From NCBI GenBank assembly GCA_964484515.1, contig CAZAGT010000080.1:1-16819 (forward strand): 16,819 bases of DNA, in the 5' to 3' direction. The position numbers were made by a program, and so were the translations under genes. This document shows, in pieces, positions 7,132 through 15,578 of the stretch (positions within the stretch are counted from its first letter, which is position 1; the number at the start of each line of letters is the position of its first letter). Under the pieces are notes generated by a model. The model worked only from the letters and a program-made list of their open reading frames with translations. It searched no databases and was not told the origin of the DNA. This DNA comes from CAZAGT01 sp964484515 (GTDB lineage Bacteria; Desulfobacterota; DSM-4660; Desulfatiglandales; HGW-15).

Positions 7132-8610
7132 ATGAACGAAATTCCACTTCTCTCCGTAATCATTTTCTTGCCTCTCCTGGGCGGACTCTTTGTCCTGGTC
7201 TGGGGACGCCCCCGCCTGTGCCGCCTTGCTTCTCTGGCCGTGACTCTGGCGGATCTCGCCCTGGTACTCCTTCTTTTCGTCCCGGGCGTCCGGGGTGCCA
7301 CCGGCCCCTGGCTCCGGGTGGAAGACCACGCCTGGATCCCCTCGTTGGGGATCCGGTATACCCTGGCTGCGGACGGCCTCAGTCTGATGCTCCTCCTCCT
7401 GACCGCCTTTCTGGGAGTGCTCTGCGTCCTCGTGTCCTGGAAACAGATAGACGAAAAGGTGTGTTCCTATCATTTCTTCCTGCTTTCAACCCTCGCCGGG
7501 ATTCTAGGCGTATTTGTGGCTACCGATCTCTTTCTGTTCTACCTCTTTTGGGAGGTGCAGATTATCCCCATCTTCTTCCTGATCGGGATCTGGGGTCACG
7601 AACGGCGCACGCGCACAACCATGAAGTTCATCCTTTTCACCATGGCCGGGAGCCTCTTTATGCTCATCGCCATCGTTGGGCTGTACGTAGTCCACGGCCG
7701 TCAAACGGGCACCTATACGTTCGACCTCACTTCCTTGATTGAGACCTCTCTGCCTGGAGGCGTCCAGGGGTGGCTCTACGCCGCCTTTATGCTCGCCTTC
7801 GGCATCAAGATTCCGATGGTACCGCTGCACACATGGCTCCCTGATGCCCACACCCAGGCTCCCACCGCAGGGAGTGTGATCCTGGCCGGTCTCCTTCTGA
7901 AAACCGCGGCCTACGCGGTCTTTCGCTTTGCTTTTCCTCTCTTCCCGCTCGCATTCAGAGCTTCCGTGCCCCTGCTCGTCGTACTGGGGCTGATCGCACT
8001 CTTCTATGCCTCGTGGATCGCTCTTTCCCAGGTCGATATGAAACGACTCGTTGCCTACTCAAGCATCGGCCATATGGGTCTCGTCATTCTCGGGCTGGCC
8101 GTCCTGAACACCATCACCCTCAGCGGATCGCTCCTTCAGATGATCAACCACGGTGTTTCCACCTCCGCCCTCTTCATTCTCGTCGGCATCCTCGGTGAAC
8201 GGACTGATTCCAGGCAGTTTAAGGACTTCGGCGGTCTCTGGAGGAAAATGCCCGTGTTCGGCGCATTTTTTCTCTTCTTTTCGATGGCGGCCCTCGGTCT
8301 GCCCGGGCTCAACAATTTTGTGGGCGAAATCCTGATCCTGATCGGCACGTACAAGGCGAACCCCCTGGCCGCCGCCTTCGGGTTTAGCGGCCTGCTTTTC
8401 GGGGTCATTTACGTCCTGAGAATGGTCCAGGACGCCCTCTTCGGTGAATTCAAAGGGGTGGAATCGACAATCCGGGACCTGGATCGCCGTGAAATCGTCA
8501 TTATGGGAATCCTCGCCCTGAGCGTCCTTTTTCTGGGCCTGTGGCCCAGACCGGTCCTGGAACTCTTTGAAGAACCTGTAAACGGATTGATGAAAGCCAT
8601 GATGCCCTAG
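7132..8610 (+). CDS. nuoM: NADH-quinone oxidoreductase subunit M
   Basis: NuoM is the second antiporter-like proton-pumping subunit. It is 492 residues long, near the family norm, and begins MNEIPLLSVIIFLPLLGG. Key residues are E141 in FYLFWEVQIIPIFFLIGIWG, K226 in AFGIKIPMVPLHTWLPDAHT and K257 in LAGLLLKTAAYAVFRF, matching the proton-channel Glu and Lys of characterised NuoM proteins. The ATG has AAGGA (7118-7122) about 9 nt upstream, overlapping the nuoL stop. The frame extends upstream into nuoL, but that part is a shadow of the overlapping gene. A second, broken nuoM tail lies at 12783-12986 and is not a copy of this one. Confidence 0.96.
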   Translation: MNEIPLLSVIIFLPLLGGLFVLVWGRPRLCRLASLAVTLADLALVLLLFVPGVRGATGPWLRVEDHAWIPSLGIRYTLAADGLSLMLLLLTAFLGVLCVLVSWKQIDEKVCSYHFFLLSTLAGILGVFVATDLFLFYLFWEVQIIPIFFLIGIWGHERRTRTTMKFILFTMAGSLFMLIAIVGLYVVHGRQTGTYTFDLTSLIETSLPGGVQGWLYAAFMLAFGIKIPMVPLHTWLPDAHTQAPTAGSVILAGLLLKTAAYAVFRFAFPLFPLAFRASVPLLVVLGLIALFYASWIALSQVDMKRLVAYSSIGHMGLVILGLAVLNTITLSGSLLQMINHGVSTSALFILVGILGERTDSRQFKDFGGLWRKMPVFGAFFLFFSMAALGLPGLNNFVGEILILIGTYKANPLAAAFGFSGLLFGVIYVLRMVQDALFGEFKGVESTIRDLDRREIVIMGILALSVLFLGLWPRPVLELFEEPVNGLMKAMMP

Positions 8611-8649
8611 GGGTCGTCTGAGGGTGATGCTCGAAATCAAGGAGTTGGG

Positions 8650-10080
8650 ATGGAAAGCACGTGGGTGGTCATTCTTCCTGAGATCTTGATCGCCGCTGGC
8701 GGGATCTTGATCTTCTGCGCGGGAGCTTTTTGGCAACACCGGCCTGAGAAGCTGCTTTTCTTTATGGCCCTGATCTTCCTGGCCGGAGCCGTCGGGGCGT
8801 CGGCCTCTGCTCCAATGGCAGGAATGTCTTTGTCAGGTATGCTCGACCCTGAAGATTACTCGCGCCTTTTCAGCACCTTGGTTTGTTCCGTCGCCTTCAT
8901 GACCGTCCTTATCTCTTTTCGATACAGCAGAAGACGAGAGTTTGGAAATGACGAGTATTACGGGATCCTCCTCTTTGCGACCCTCGGTATGGACCTGGTA
9001 GCCAGGGCCTCCCACTGGCTTATCTTGTTCCTCGGGCTGGAACTTCTCTCCCTTTCCCTCTATGTCCTGACCGCCATCCGCAAGGGTGATCCCTTGTCAG
9101 CGGAAGCGGGACTGAAATACCTGATCACGGGGGCCGTGGCGAGTGCGTTTCTCACCTTCGGTATCGGACTCTGGTATGCGGGGTTCGGATCCCTGGCGGT
9201 AAGCACCGATCTCGCCGCCCTGGGCGAATCGGTGGACACCCAGATCATGCTGGCTGCGTTGTCTTTCGTCCTGGTAGGGATCGGTTTCAAGATCTCCATG
9301 GTGCCCTTCCATCTCTGGACACCCGACGTGTATCAGGGATCGCCCGCGCCGGTGACCGCCTTCCTCGCCACCGGATCGAAAGTGGCGGTTTTCGGGTTCC
9401 TCATCCGCTTTTGCTTCCACTTGCAGGACCCTCTGTGGAGTGCCTTTAAACCGGTGCTCTGGATTGTCGCCTTCCTGACCCTGGTGACGGGAACGGTGAC
9501 CGCTCTCAGCCAGTCCGATCTGAAACGCCTCCTGGCTTACTCTTCCGTAGCCCAGATGGGTTATCTCATGATGACGTTGCTGGCCGTAAAGCTGGAAAGC
9601 GGGCTTCTCGCCTTGGCCTTCTATCTCATCGTCTATGCCGCCATGGATCTCGGAGCCTTCGGGATTATCGCCTCCCTGTCCGAGGAAGAAAGGGATCGTG
9701 ATGCTCTCCAGAACTATCAAGGGCTTGGTTACTCCCGTCCTTGGAGTTCGGCCATTCTCAGCTTTTGCCTTATCTCCCTGGCCGGGCTGCCCCCCACCGC
9801 CGGGTTTGTAGGTAAAGTGATATTCTTCAAGGCGGTTCTCGAGGCAGGGGTCGTCGTTTTGGCCGTCATCGCGATCTCCATGGGGGTACTCTCCATATAC
9901 CCGTATATGAAGGTGGTGGTCTCTCTTTACATGAGGCCCGCCGCAACGACGACCATTCCGGCGGCGGATCTTTATGAGCACGTCGGAGGAGGTCTCATCC
10001 TGCTCTTTCTCCTATTGGCGGGCATCGCGCCGTCACTCTTGCTTGCCCTCATCTCTCGCATCGTGTCTGCGGGGATCTAG
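8650..10080 (+). CDS. nuoN: NADH-quinone oxidoreductase subunit N
   Basis: NuoN is the third antiporter-like subunit, next to NuoK, and the last gene of the operon. Its 476 residues are normal length. Conserved features are E131 in LGLELLSLSLYVL, K156 in AEAGLKYLITGAVASAF, K214 in GIGFKISMVPFHLWTPDVYQG and K244 in TGSKVAVFGF, followed by DLKRLLAYSSVAQMGY. The ATG is preceded by AAGGAG with a 5-nt spacer. A REP-like repeat cluster lies downstream, between the convergent nuoN and rseP stops; no classical terminator is evident. Confidence 0.96.
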   Translation: MESTWVVILPEILIAAGGILIFCAGAFWQHRPEKLLFFMALIFLAGAVGASASAPMAGMSLSGMLDPEDYSRLFSTLVCSVAFMTVLISFRYSRRREFGNDEYYGILLFATLGMDLVARASHWLILFLGLELLSLSLYVLTAIRKGDPLSAEAGLKYLITGAVASAFLTFGIGLWYAGFGSLAVSTDLAALGESVDTQIMLAALSFVLVGIGFKISMVPFHLWTPDVYQGSPAPVTAFLATGSKVAVFGFLIRFCFHLQDPLWSAFKPVLWIVAFLTLVTGTVTALSQSDLKRLLAYSSVAQMGYLMMTLLAVKLESGLLALAFYLIVYAAMDLGAFGIIASLSEEERDRDALQNYQGLGYSRPWSSAILSFCLISLAGLPPTAGFVGKVIFFKAVLEAGVVVLAVIAISMGVLSIYPYMKVVVSLYMRPAATTTIPAADLYEHVGGGLILLFLLLAGIAPSLLLALISRIVSAGI

Positions 10081-10162
10081 AGGAAGAGGCGAACAAAAGC
10101 GATGGCAAGGCGTGACTTCACCTAAACGAGGTCTGCCAACATGTCGATGAGGGTAACGCAGC

Positions 10163-10251
10163 CCTTCGACTTCGCTCAGTGCCGTGAGTCCTTCGACTCT
10201 GCTCAGGACCGTGAGCCTGTCGAACGGCCTGTCGAACGGCCTGTCGAACGG
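10163..10251. repeat. REP-like palindromes plus three 12-bp tandem units
   Basis: Two related imperfect palindromes lie in tandem between the convergent nuoN and rseP stop codons. The second has arms TTCGAC/GTCGAA and GCTCA/TGAGC around a short loop (about 10191-10223). The first shares CTTCGAC-TTCGCTCAG-GCCGTGAG. They run into three perfect copies of CCTGTCGAACGG at 10216-10227, 10228-10239 and 10240-10251. Elements of this TTCGAC...GTCGAA type occur between genes in many environmental genomes (family knowledge, not searched). They may stabilise 3' ends or act as bidirectional transcription stops here. Confidence 0.75.
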
Positions 10252-10274
10252 CAGATGGGCGTTTTCCGACAGCC

Positions 10275-12386
10275 TCACCACAAGTTGCTAAGGATCCGCA
10301 TGATGTCGTTCCAGGTTAATAAGACAACCAGGAGGCTCAAAAGCGCCCACCCCGCCATGGTGACGGCGTTTTGGACTTTCAGGGGAATGGGCTTACCCCG
10401 GATCTTTTCTACAAGGAGGAGTACGGCGTAACCGCCGTCGACCACGGGAAGCGGCAAGAAGTTCAACACCGCCAGGGATACGGAGATGATGGCCATGAAA
10501 TAGAGGAAATACGTGACTCCTTGTCGCCCCGCTTGGATAGCCATACTTCCGATGCCTACCGGTCCACTGAATTCCTTGTAAGAGATAGTTCCTCTGAATG
10601 TGTCTGCAAGCGCGACATAGGTCATGGCGATAAAGTCCCACGTCTCATGGAAGCCCCAAAAGACCGCCGCTACGGGGTTCTTTTTCACCTCTTTGCCCAT
10701 AAGGATGGTGAATCCGCGGGGGCCCGGAAAGAGGGCGAAGTGATAGTCCCCCGGGTCGAAGACCGAATGGGTGAGTGGGCCGATGCGGGCTTTTCTCTCA
10801 GTCAAGCCACGACGCTTGATGGAAAGGGAAACTTCTTGGTTTTGGAGCGCCTTCAAGGCGCTGAACAACTCAACCCAGTCTCTGACTACCCTGCCGTTCA
10901 CCTCGGTGAAGATATCACCTGCAATTACTCCCGCCTTGGCAGCTGAAGAACCGAGGCGCACATACGCCACGACAGGATTGAGCTGGTCGATGCTCACAGC
11001 GATGCCTACGGCGATGAGCCCCTGGTGCTTTGTGGGACGAATCTCCATCGGTGGCAGGCGCTGGCCGTTTCGCTCGACCACGATTGTCGTGACGCTCTCT
11101 GCGACTTCCCTGTTGATGTCGTGAAAAGCCTTCAGAGTTGGCGAGGGCCTGCCGGCATACTCCACAATGATGTCGCCCGGTTGCAGTCCGGCCTGCATTG
11201 CCGGCGATCCTTTGATCACACCTGAAATCTGCAATCGGGGGACAAGTCCCAGGATGTCCAGGACCTCGTCCTTGGCAGGCCAAACCGCATCGCCCTGGAG
11301 GAAGTGCTCTTTGCGCCCGTTCGACAGCCTTGTGACGACCGCGCCTTCCTCGCCCTCATAAGCTACGATCCTGCCGGGTATCCTAGTGCCATCTTTCAGG
11401 AAAAGCACTTCGCTGTTCATGCGAAGCTTCGGCTGGATTCTGACCTTGACCGCTTGTTGGCCACGCAGAATCGTTATCGTTGCTTCCTGTCCGGTAAGAC
11501 CTTCCTCGACCGACGGGATCTCCCAGTGATGTCGGATCCTCTGCCCGTTGACCGCGAGCAGTTTGTCGCCCCCCCTGAAGGCATCATCCGCAATATAGTT
11601 TCCTAGAGAACCGAAGATGGTACTTAGAGCGGGGATGATCCCGAAACTCAGACGCCCCCCCAGCGTCATGACGCCGATTTTGGTGCGGCCCCTTTGAAAG
11701 CGGTCCTTTCCCTCCCGCTCAATAACCATATTGAAGTCCTGGCCGGGTTCAGCTAGGGCCGCGACCGCTGCGAGTTGGCCAAAACGGGTGACGCTCTTGC
11801 CGTTTACCGTCACAATCCTGTCACCAGGCTTCAAACCGATCGAAATGCCCGCTGACGATTTTGTTTGTCGAGGCGCTGCGAACGATGATCCCGCGCCCTG
11901 ATAGCCGCCCGCCCGCCAGTGAATTCTCACATCTCGGGCCGGTGACCCGAGCAAGGAACCGCCTACGATCGGAGCCGGGAAACGGATGCCCTCCAGGCAG
12001 ACGACGACGAAGAGCACACTGGCCAAAAAGGCATTCATGAACACGCCTGCTGAGATGACCGCAAAACGTGCACTGATCGGTTTATTACTGAATGACCTTG
12101 GATCGCGGTCCTTCTCCCGTAGGGAACCGAAGTCCGCTTGGCCGGTCATCTTCACATATCCGCCCATGGGCAGGATGTTGACCCGGTAGTCGGTCTCCCT
12201 CAGCCTGAAGCCGAACAACCGCGGTCCGAATCCGAGGGCGAATTGTTCGACCCTGACTCCCACGGCCTTGGCAACCATGAAATGACCGAGCTCGTGAACG
12301 AATATGACCAAACCAAATCCAATAACGAATTGCAGAATTGGCCACAACCACTCAAACCAGAGATGAACCCAATTGAGAGCAGTCAT
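10275..12386 (-). CDS. rseP: RIP/site-2 intramembrane metalloprotease with four PDZ-like domains
   Basis: This is an M50-family intramembrane zinc protease. Relatives cleave membrane-bound anti-sigma factors and signal peptides. The zinc motif HELGH is at residues 31-35 in the first membrane helix, and the second active-site motif NFLPLPVVDGG is at 642-652 (Asp650). LPMGGYVKM follows the first helix as usual. PDZ-like folds are inferred near residues 180-230, 265-320, 385-450 and 472-530. The second is followed by a Gly/Arg-rich insert (about 325-372) of unknown fold. At 703 residues it is much longer than the ~450 of E. coli RseP. I chose the ATG at 12386 (AGGGTG nearby, product begins MTALNWVHLWFEW); a start 24 codons further upstream lacks support. 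It is not beside dxr, cdsA or bam genes here. The family is secure; orthology to RseP is less so. Confidence 0.9.
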   Translation of the reverse strand: MTALNWVHLWFEWLWPILQFVIGFGLVIFVHELGHFMVAKAVGVRVEQFALGFGPRLFGFRLRETDYRVNILPMGGYVKMTGQADFGSLREKDRDPRSFSNKPISARFAVISAGVFMNAFLASVLFVVVCLEGIRFPAPIVGGSLLGSPARDVRIHWRAGGYQGAGSSFAAPRQTKSSAGISIGLKPGDRIVTVNGKSVTRFGQLAAVAALAEPGQDFNMVIEREGKDRFQRGRTKIGVMTLGGRLSFGIIPALSTIFGSLGNYIADDAFRGGDKLLAVNGQRIRHHWEIPSVEEGLTGQEATITILRGQQAVKVRIQPKLRMNSEVLFLKDGTRIPGRIVAYEGEEGAVVTRLSNGRKEHFLQGDAVWPAKDEVLDILGLVPRLQISGVIKGSPAMQAGLQPGDIIVEYAGRPSPTLKAFHDINREVAESVTTIVVERNGQRLPPMEIRPTKHQGLIAVGIAVSIDQLNPVVAYVRLGSSAAKAGVIAGDIFTEVNGRVVRDWVELFSALKALQNQEVSLSIKRRGLTERKARIGPLTHSVFDPGDYHFALFPGPRGFTILMGKEVKKNPVAAVFWGFHETWDFIAMTYVALADTFRGTISYKEFSGPVGIGSMAIQAGRQGVTYFLYFMAIISVSLAVLNFLPLPVVDGGYAVLLLVEKIRGKPIPLKVQNAVTMAGWALLSLLVVLLTWNDIMRILSNLW

Positions 12387-12782
12387 ATTCACCCTACTGT
12401 TGTATAAACAACACGTCGAAAAGTGTGAAAAGACAAGAATAATAGAGGCCTGCGCCATTTTTCGCGTTCACTCTGGATATCACCGACTGTTAAGTCCAGC
12501 GAAACCCAAAATACGCCGTGTTGTTTACCCTCCGGGAAAGCCGATGATACCGCATCTTCTGCGTTGCCGAGGGTTTGCAGTAGGCTACTACGGCTGCACC
12601 CTCGGCGCCTGGAATCTGCAGCATCCTCGACTTTTGCAACGTTAGGGTTCACTCACCGACCTCTACGGATGCATACCTCGCTCAGGCCCCGGAAAGGGCG
12701 AAGGCATAAACCCGTGCGGAATGTTGGACAAAAAATTCCCGAATCCGGCTGGCATTGGGGACTGCCTCGCAAAGACCGCTGA
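12387..12782. other. gene-free intergenic region between rseP and nuoM remnant
   Basis: About 400 nt lie between the rseP start and the first recognisable nuoM-tail codons. Short ORFs exist on both strands, but none has family-like content or a convincing Shine-Dalgarno. It must hold the rseP promoter. A small dyad GTTGT-ATAA-ACAAC at 12399-12412, with AT-rich DNA around it, is the only operator-like feature near that start. A large hairpin at 12566-12606 is listed separately. Confidence 0.5.
12566..12606. repeat. long imperfect hairpin
   Basis: GCCGAGGG (12566-12573) pairs with CCCTCGGC (12599-12606). Inside this stem, TGCA/TGCA and GTAG-GCTA-CTAC add further pairing, so most of the 41 nt folds on itself. 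There is no T-tract. It could be a structured RNA piece, a cruciform, or the end of a repeat family; only one copy is in the window. Confidence 0.55.
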
Positions 12783-12986
12783 TCCACCCGCTTCGAGGGT
12801 CGTCCTCACGGTTCCGGCCCAGTGCGGAATGAACGCTTTGCCCGCTTGCCGGATGTCTCTGTGCGGCTGGGCCTCCCCAGAATTATCCTGGTTGCGGTCC
12901 TACTCCTGTTCGGGTTTTTCCCTTTCCTGATGATGGATCTCATCCAGACTTCCGTGTTGTCTTTCATGGAGGGCCTGCCCAAATGA
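12783..12986 (+). pseudogene. C-terminal remnant of a second nuoM
   Basis: From about 12816 to the TGA at 12984-12986 the frame reads GPVRNERFARLPDVSVRLG, then a hydrophobic segment with LFGFFPFLMMDLIQTS. This is the last conserved stretch and final helix of a NuoM-type antiporter-like subunit. Only ~57 family-like codons survive; an in-frame stop at 12780-12782 precedes them and no full nuoM lies upstream. The stop overlaps the next start as ATGA, the usual nuoM-nuoN junction. The residues differ greatly from the intact nuoM tail at 8440-8610, so this is a diverged paralogue and not a recent duplication. Without an ATG and Shine-Dalgarno it is probably untranslated. Confidence 0.75.
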
Positions 12987-13297
12987 ACTGGACGATCATT
13001 GCTCCGGAGCTTTACTTCCTTGGCACCGCCGGAGTGTTTTTCGCCTTAGCCGTGGAAAAGGGCTATTTTTATCTCCTGCTCATCGCCATGATCAATGTAG
13101 CCGTTTCCCTTTACTATTATGCCCTCGTGGTCAAGGCCGCCTATTTCCTCGAGCCGGAGAAAGAAGGTCCTGCCATCCATCTCACGCTACCGCTCAGGGG
13201 GCTCATTTGGTTGGTCGTGGTGCTGATCGTCGCCGGAGGCATGCAGCCCGATGCCCTCTATTCTCTGGCCACGGTAGCGGCCGGCCTGCTGAAGTGA
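12983..13297 (+). pseudogene. internally deleted nuoN remnant (104 codons)
   Basis: Residues 1-20 read as a NuoN N terminus (MNWTIIAPELYFLGTAG). From FF at 19-20 the protein continues as the C-terminal part of NuoN: ALAVEKGYFYLLLIAMINV, then SLYYYALVVKAAYF and a final hydrophobic helix. In the intact nuoN of this window the equivalent FF is at about residue 392 and 85 residues run from it to the end; here 86 do. Hence about 370 codons (~1.1 kb) are missing without loss of frame. The start overlaps the nuoM-remnant stop (ATGA). It may still encode a small membrane peptide, but it lacks every proton-channel Glu and Lys of NuoN. It could also be an assembly collapse. Confidence 0.78.
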
Positions 13298-13394
13298 CAC
13301 CGTATTTTGTCGTCAGGATCAGGAGAATGATGACGAGGATTCGCTGTCCTTAGGCGATCGGTGTCGACGCAGGATCTTCCGGTAGGGGTAGTGC

Positions 13395-15314
13395 TCACCC
13401 ATTTTGCGGCGCCAACAGGGGTAGTCTCACGATAAAGGTGGATCCCCCGCCCAATGTACTGCTGGCACTGATCTTACCCTTGTGCCTTTCCAGGATCTTT
13501 CTGCAAATCGCCAGTCCCATCCCCAGCCCTTCGTAATCGCTTCTCCCGTGCAGCCGCTGGAATGGAAGGAAGATCTTATCGAGAAATCTCTTTTGAATCC
13601 CGATCCCATTATCCTCCACGCGTATTTCAAGACCCCTTTCTTCGTCCCCGACTTCCCGGGAGGTGATCTTCACATGGGGGACCTCCCCATCCCGACTGAA
13701 TTTCAAGGCATTTCCGATGAGATTCTGGAAGAGTTGAATCATCTGAACCCCATCCGCTTCAAGGACCGGCAGCTCGCCGATTTCCACGATGGCATGCTTT
13801 TCCTCGATCATGACCTCTAGATTGGACAATGCCGCTTCGACACACGTCCGGAGACTCGTCTCTTTCATCTGCTCGGCCCTGGTGGTCACGCGGGAGTATG
13901 CCAAGAGAGAATTGAGGAAGTCCGTCATTCTTGCCGCAGCCCTCTGCATACGCCTCAGATAATCCCTGGACGTCTCATCCAACGTCTCTCCAAGCCTGGC
14001 GACCAGCATGTCGCCGAAAGTTTGAATCTTCCTCAACGGCTCCCGGAGATCATGGGATGCAATGAAGGCGAAATCCTGCAGCTCCCGGTTGCTCCTCTCG
14101 AGTTCGACTGTTCGTTCGTGCACACGCGCCTCGAGTTCGTCGCGGGATCTTTTGAGCAACTCCTCTATTTCCTTGCGCTCGGTGATGTCGATACAGGTAC
14201 CGACCCATTCCCGAATCCTCCCATCGTCGTCGAGCATGGGAACACCGCGCGCCAGAAAGTGGCGATACACGCCATCATATCGGCGTAAGCGGTATTCCAC
14301 CTCATATTTACCCTTTTCAGCTAAAGACCGCGTCCATACCCTGACCGTGTGGTCAAGGTCATCCGGATGAAGGGCCTGTGACCATCCCCACCCCTTGATC
14401 TCCTCTTCACTCTGGCCCGTAAATCTTCTCCATGAGGGTAAATCCTCCACAACCTCCCCCTCCGCATTGGTGGTCCATGCCAACTGCTCCGTCAGTTCAA
14501 TCGTGGATCGATAGCGGGCCTCGTTATGCTGAAGCCTATCCTCGGCCCGTTTGAGCTCGGTGACATCGTTTCCGATTGCCAGGATTTCGGCCACCTCCCC
14601 GCTCTCGTCGTATATCGCCTTGTTCGTCCACGTCATCCAGATCCGGCGGCCGTCCCGGCAGACGTTCTCGTTGACGTTGTTTAAATGGCGTTCAGGATGG
14701 TTTACGATGTCCCAGGCCAGGGTGGTTAGATCGACGCCGGAGGACTCGATCTCGGGGACAATGATACTTACTTGCTTGCCCACGACCTCTTCGGCGCCGT
14801 AGCCGAACAATTCCTGGGCGTAATCATTAAAAAAAGAGATCGTACCGTCTCCTTTCCAGCGGATGATGGCGCTGTTGGCGCTCTGGAGCAGTTCGCGGTA
14901 TATGTCACGCTCCCTCCGCTGGTGCTTTTCTTTGGTCGCATCGGCAAATAAGACGGTGATCCCTTCGGGTGATGGATAGCAATGACACTCGAACCAGGAC
15001 AACAATGGTTTGTAAAACGCCTCGAACGATACGGTCACTCTCTCTTCCATGGCCTTGCGAAAGTTTCTCTCAAACACCGTCCCCTTCGCCTCTGGAAACA
15101 CGTCAAAGACATGTCGGCCGACAATTTCCTCCTTGGCTTTTCTCAGGAACCCGGCAGCCGACGTGTTTGCATACGTAAAACGCCATTCGAAGTCCACCAG
15201 CACAAATCCGTCGGTTATGCCGTCAAGGATCGCAGTGACCTGCTGGGCGGAACTCCCCAGCGGGTTTCCGGTGTTTTTGCTGTCTCCAATATCGGATGAA
15301 AAGCCGGGATTCAT
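13395..15314 (-). CDS. soluble three-PAS sensor histidine kinase
   Basis: This 639-residue protein lacks membrane helices and should be cytoplasmic. PAS domains are seen at about 22-128, 136-255 and 265-385; the third ends in the typical GTCIDITERK. A coiled-coil linker (about 383-410) leads to the dimerisation/phosphoacceptor motif FIASHDLREPLRK with H421. The ATPase domain has the N-box NLIGNALKFS (531-540), DNGIGI (569-573 region), FLPFQRLH and GLGMGL. The SHDLREPLR form is typical of phytochrome-like kinases. The ATG at 15314 has AGGGGA 10 nt upstream, and the upstream small ORF stops 7 nt before it, so translation is probably coupled. No response regulator is present, so it appears orphan. 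The signal is not predictable from sequence. Confidence 0.92.
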   Translation of the reverse strand: MNPGFSSDIGDSKNTGNPLGSSAQQVTAILDGITDGFVLVDFEWRFTYANTSAAGFLRKAKEEIVGRHVFDVFPEAKGTVFERNFRKAMEERVTVSFEAFYKPLLSWFECHCYPSPEGITVLFADATKEKHQRRERDIYRELLQSANSAIIRWKGDGTISFFNDYAQELFGYGAEEVVGKQVSIIVPEIESSGVDLTTLAWDIVNHPERHLNNVNENVCRDGRRIWMTWTNKAIYDESGEVAEILAIGNDVTELKRAEDRLQHNEARYRSTIELTEQLAWTTNAEGEVVEDLPSWRRFTGQSEEEIKGWGWSQALHPDDLDHTVRVWTRSLAEKGKYEVEYRLRRYDGVYRHFLARGVPMLDDDGRIREWVGTCIDITERKEIEELLKRSRDELEARVHERTVELERSNRELQDFAFIASHDLREPLRKIQTFGDMLVARLGETLDETSRDYLRRMQRAAARMTDFLNSLLAYSRVTTRAEQMKETSLRTCVEAALSNLEVMIEEKHAIVEIGELPVLEADGVQMIQLFQNLIGNALKFSRDGEVPHVKITSREVGDEERGLEIRVEDNGIGIQKRFLDKIFLPFQRLHGRSDYEGLGMGLAICRKILERHKGKISASSTLGGGSTFIVRLPLLAPQNG

Positions 15315-15321
15315 ATCTTTT

Positions 15322-15516
15322 TCATCCCCTATCGGGTCGGTGGTTGAGCTCGTAACTCAACTCACAGATAGCCTTTGCAAGAGGATAGCTATCCGGAGAC
15401 ATCTCGAGGTCCTCCCAGACCTTCGGCCTGAAGGCGGCCTCCCCCCCTATTTTCCCGTAGCCGTGGAGAAAGGTAACGCCTTCCTGTTTGTACCAGAGTT
15501 GTCGCCCCAATCCCAC
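15322..15516 (-). CDS. small unidentified ORF upstream of the histidine kinase
   Basis: The 64-residue product begins MGLGRQLWYKQEGVTFLHGY and continues with FRPKVWEDLEMSPDSYPLAK and a C-terminal helix-like CELSYELNH. Its composition is that of a real soluble protein, with aromatic, acidic and helix-forming stretches, and differs from shadow ORFs nearby. The stop lies 7 nt before the kinase start, and the kinase Shine-Dalgarno overlaps its last codons. The start is uncertain: GTG at 15516 has only AAGG right next to it, and TTG at 15510 has better spacing. The frame stays open only ~12 codons further upstream, to a TGA. I do not recognise the family; it may be a 5'-truncated gene. Confidence 0.5.
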   Translation of the reverse strand: MGLGRQLWYKQEGVTFLHGYGKIGGEAAFRPKVWEDLEMSPDSYPLAKAICELSYELNHRPDRG

Positions 15517-15578
15517 CCTTGAAACCGAGAAAACCGGCCGGCTTTTCGCTGTTCATCTTGAGGATAAGCTTACGGTAA

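Noticed and set aside
12389..12652. An 87-codon - strand ORF in the rseP upstream region.
   Set aside because: No Shine-Dalgarno, no family-like content, and it spans the hairpin and rseP promoter region.
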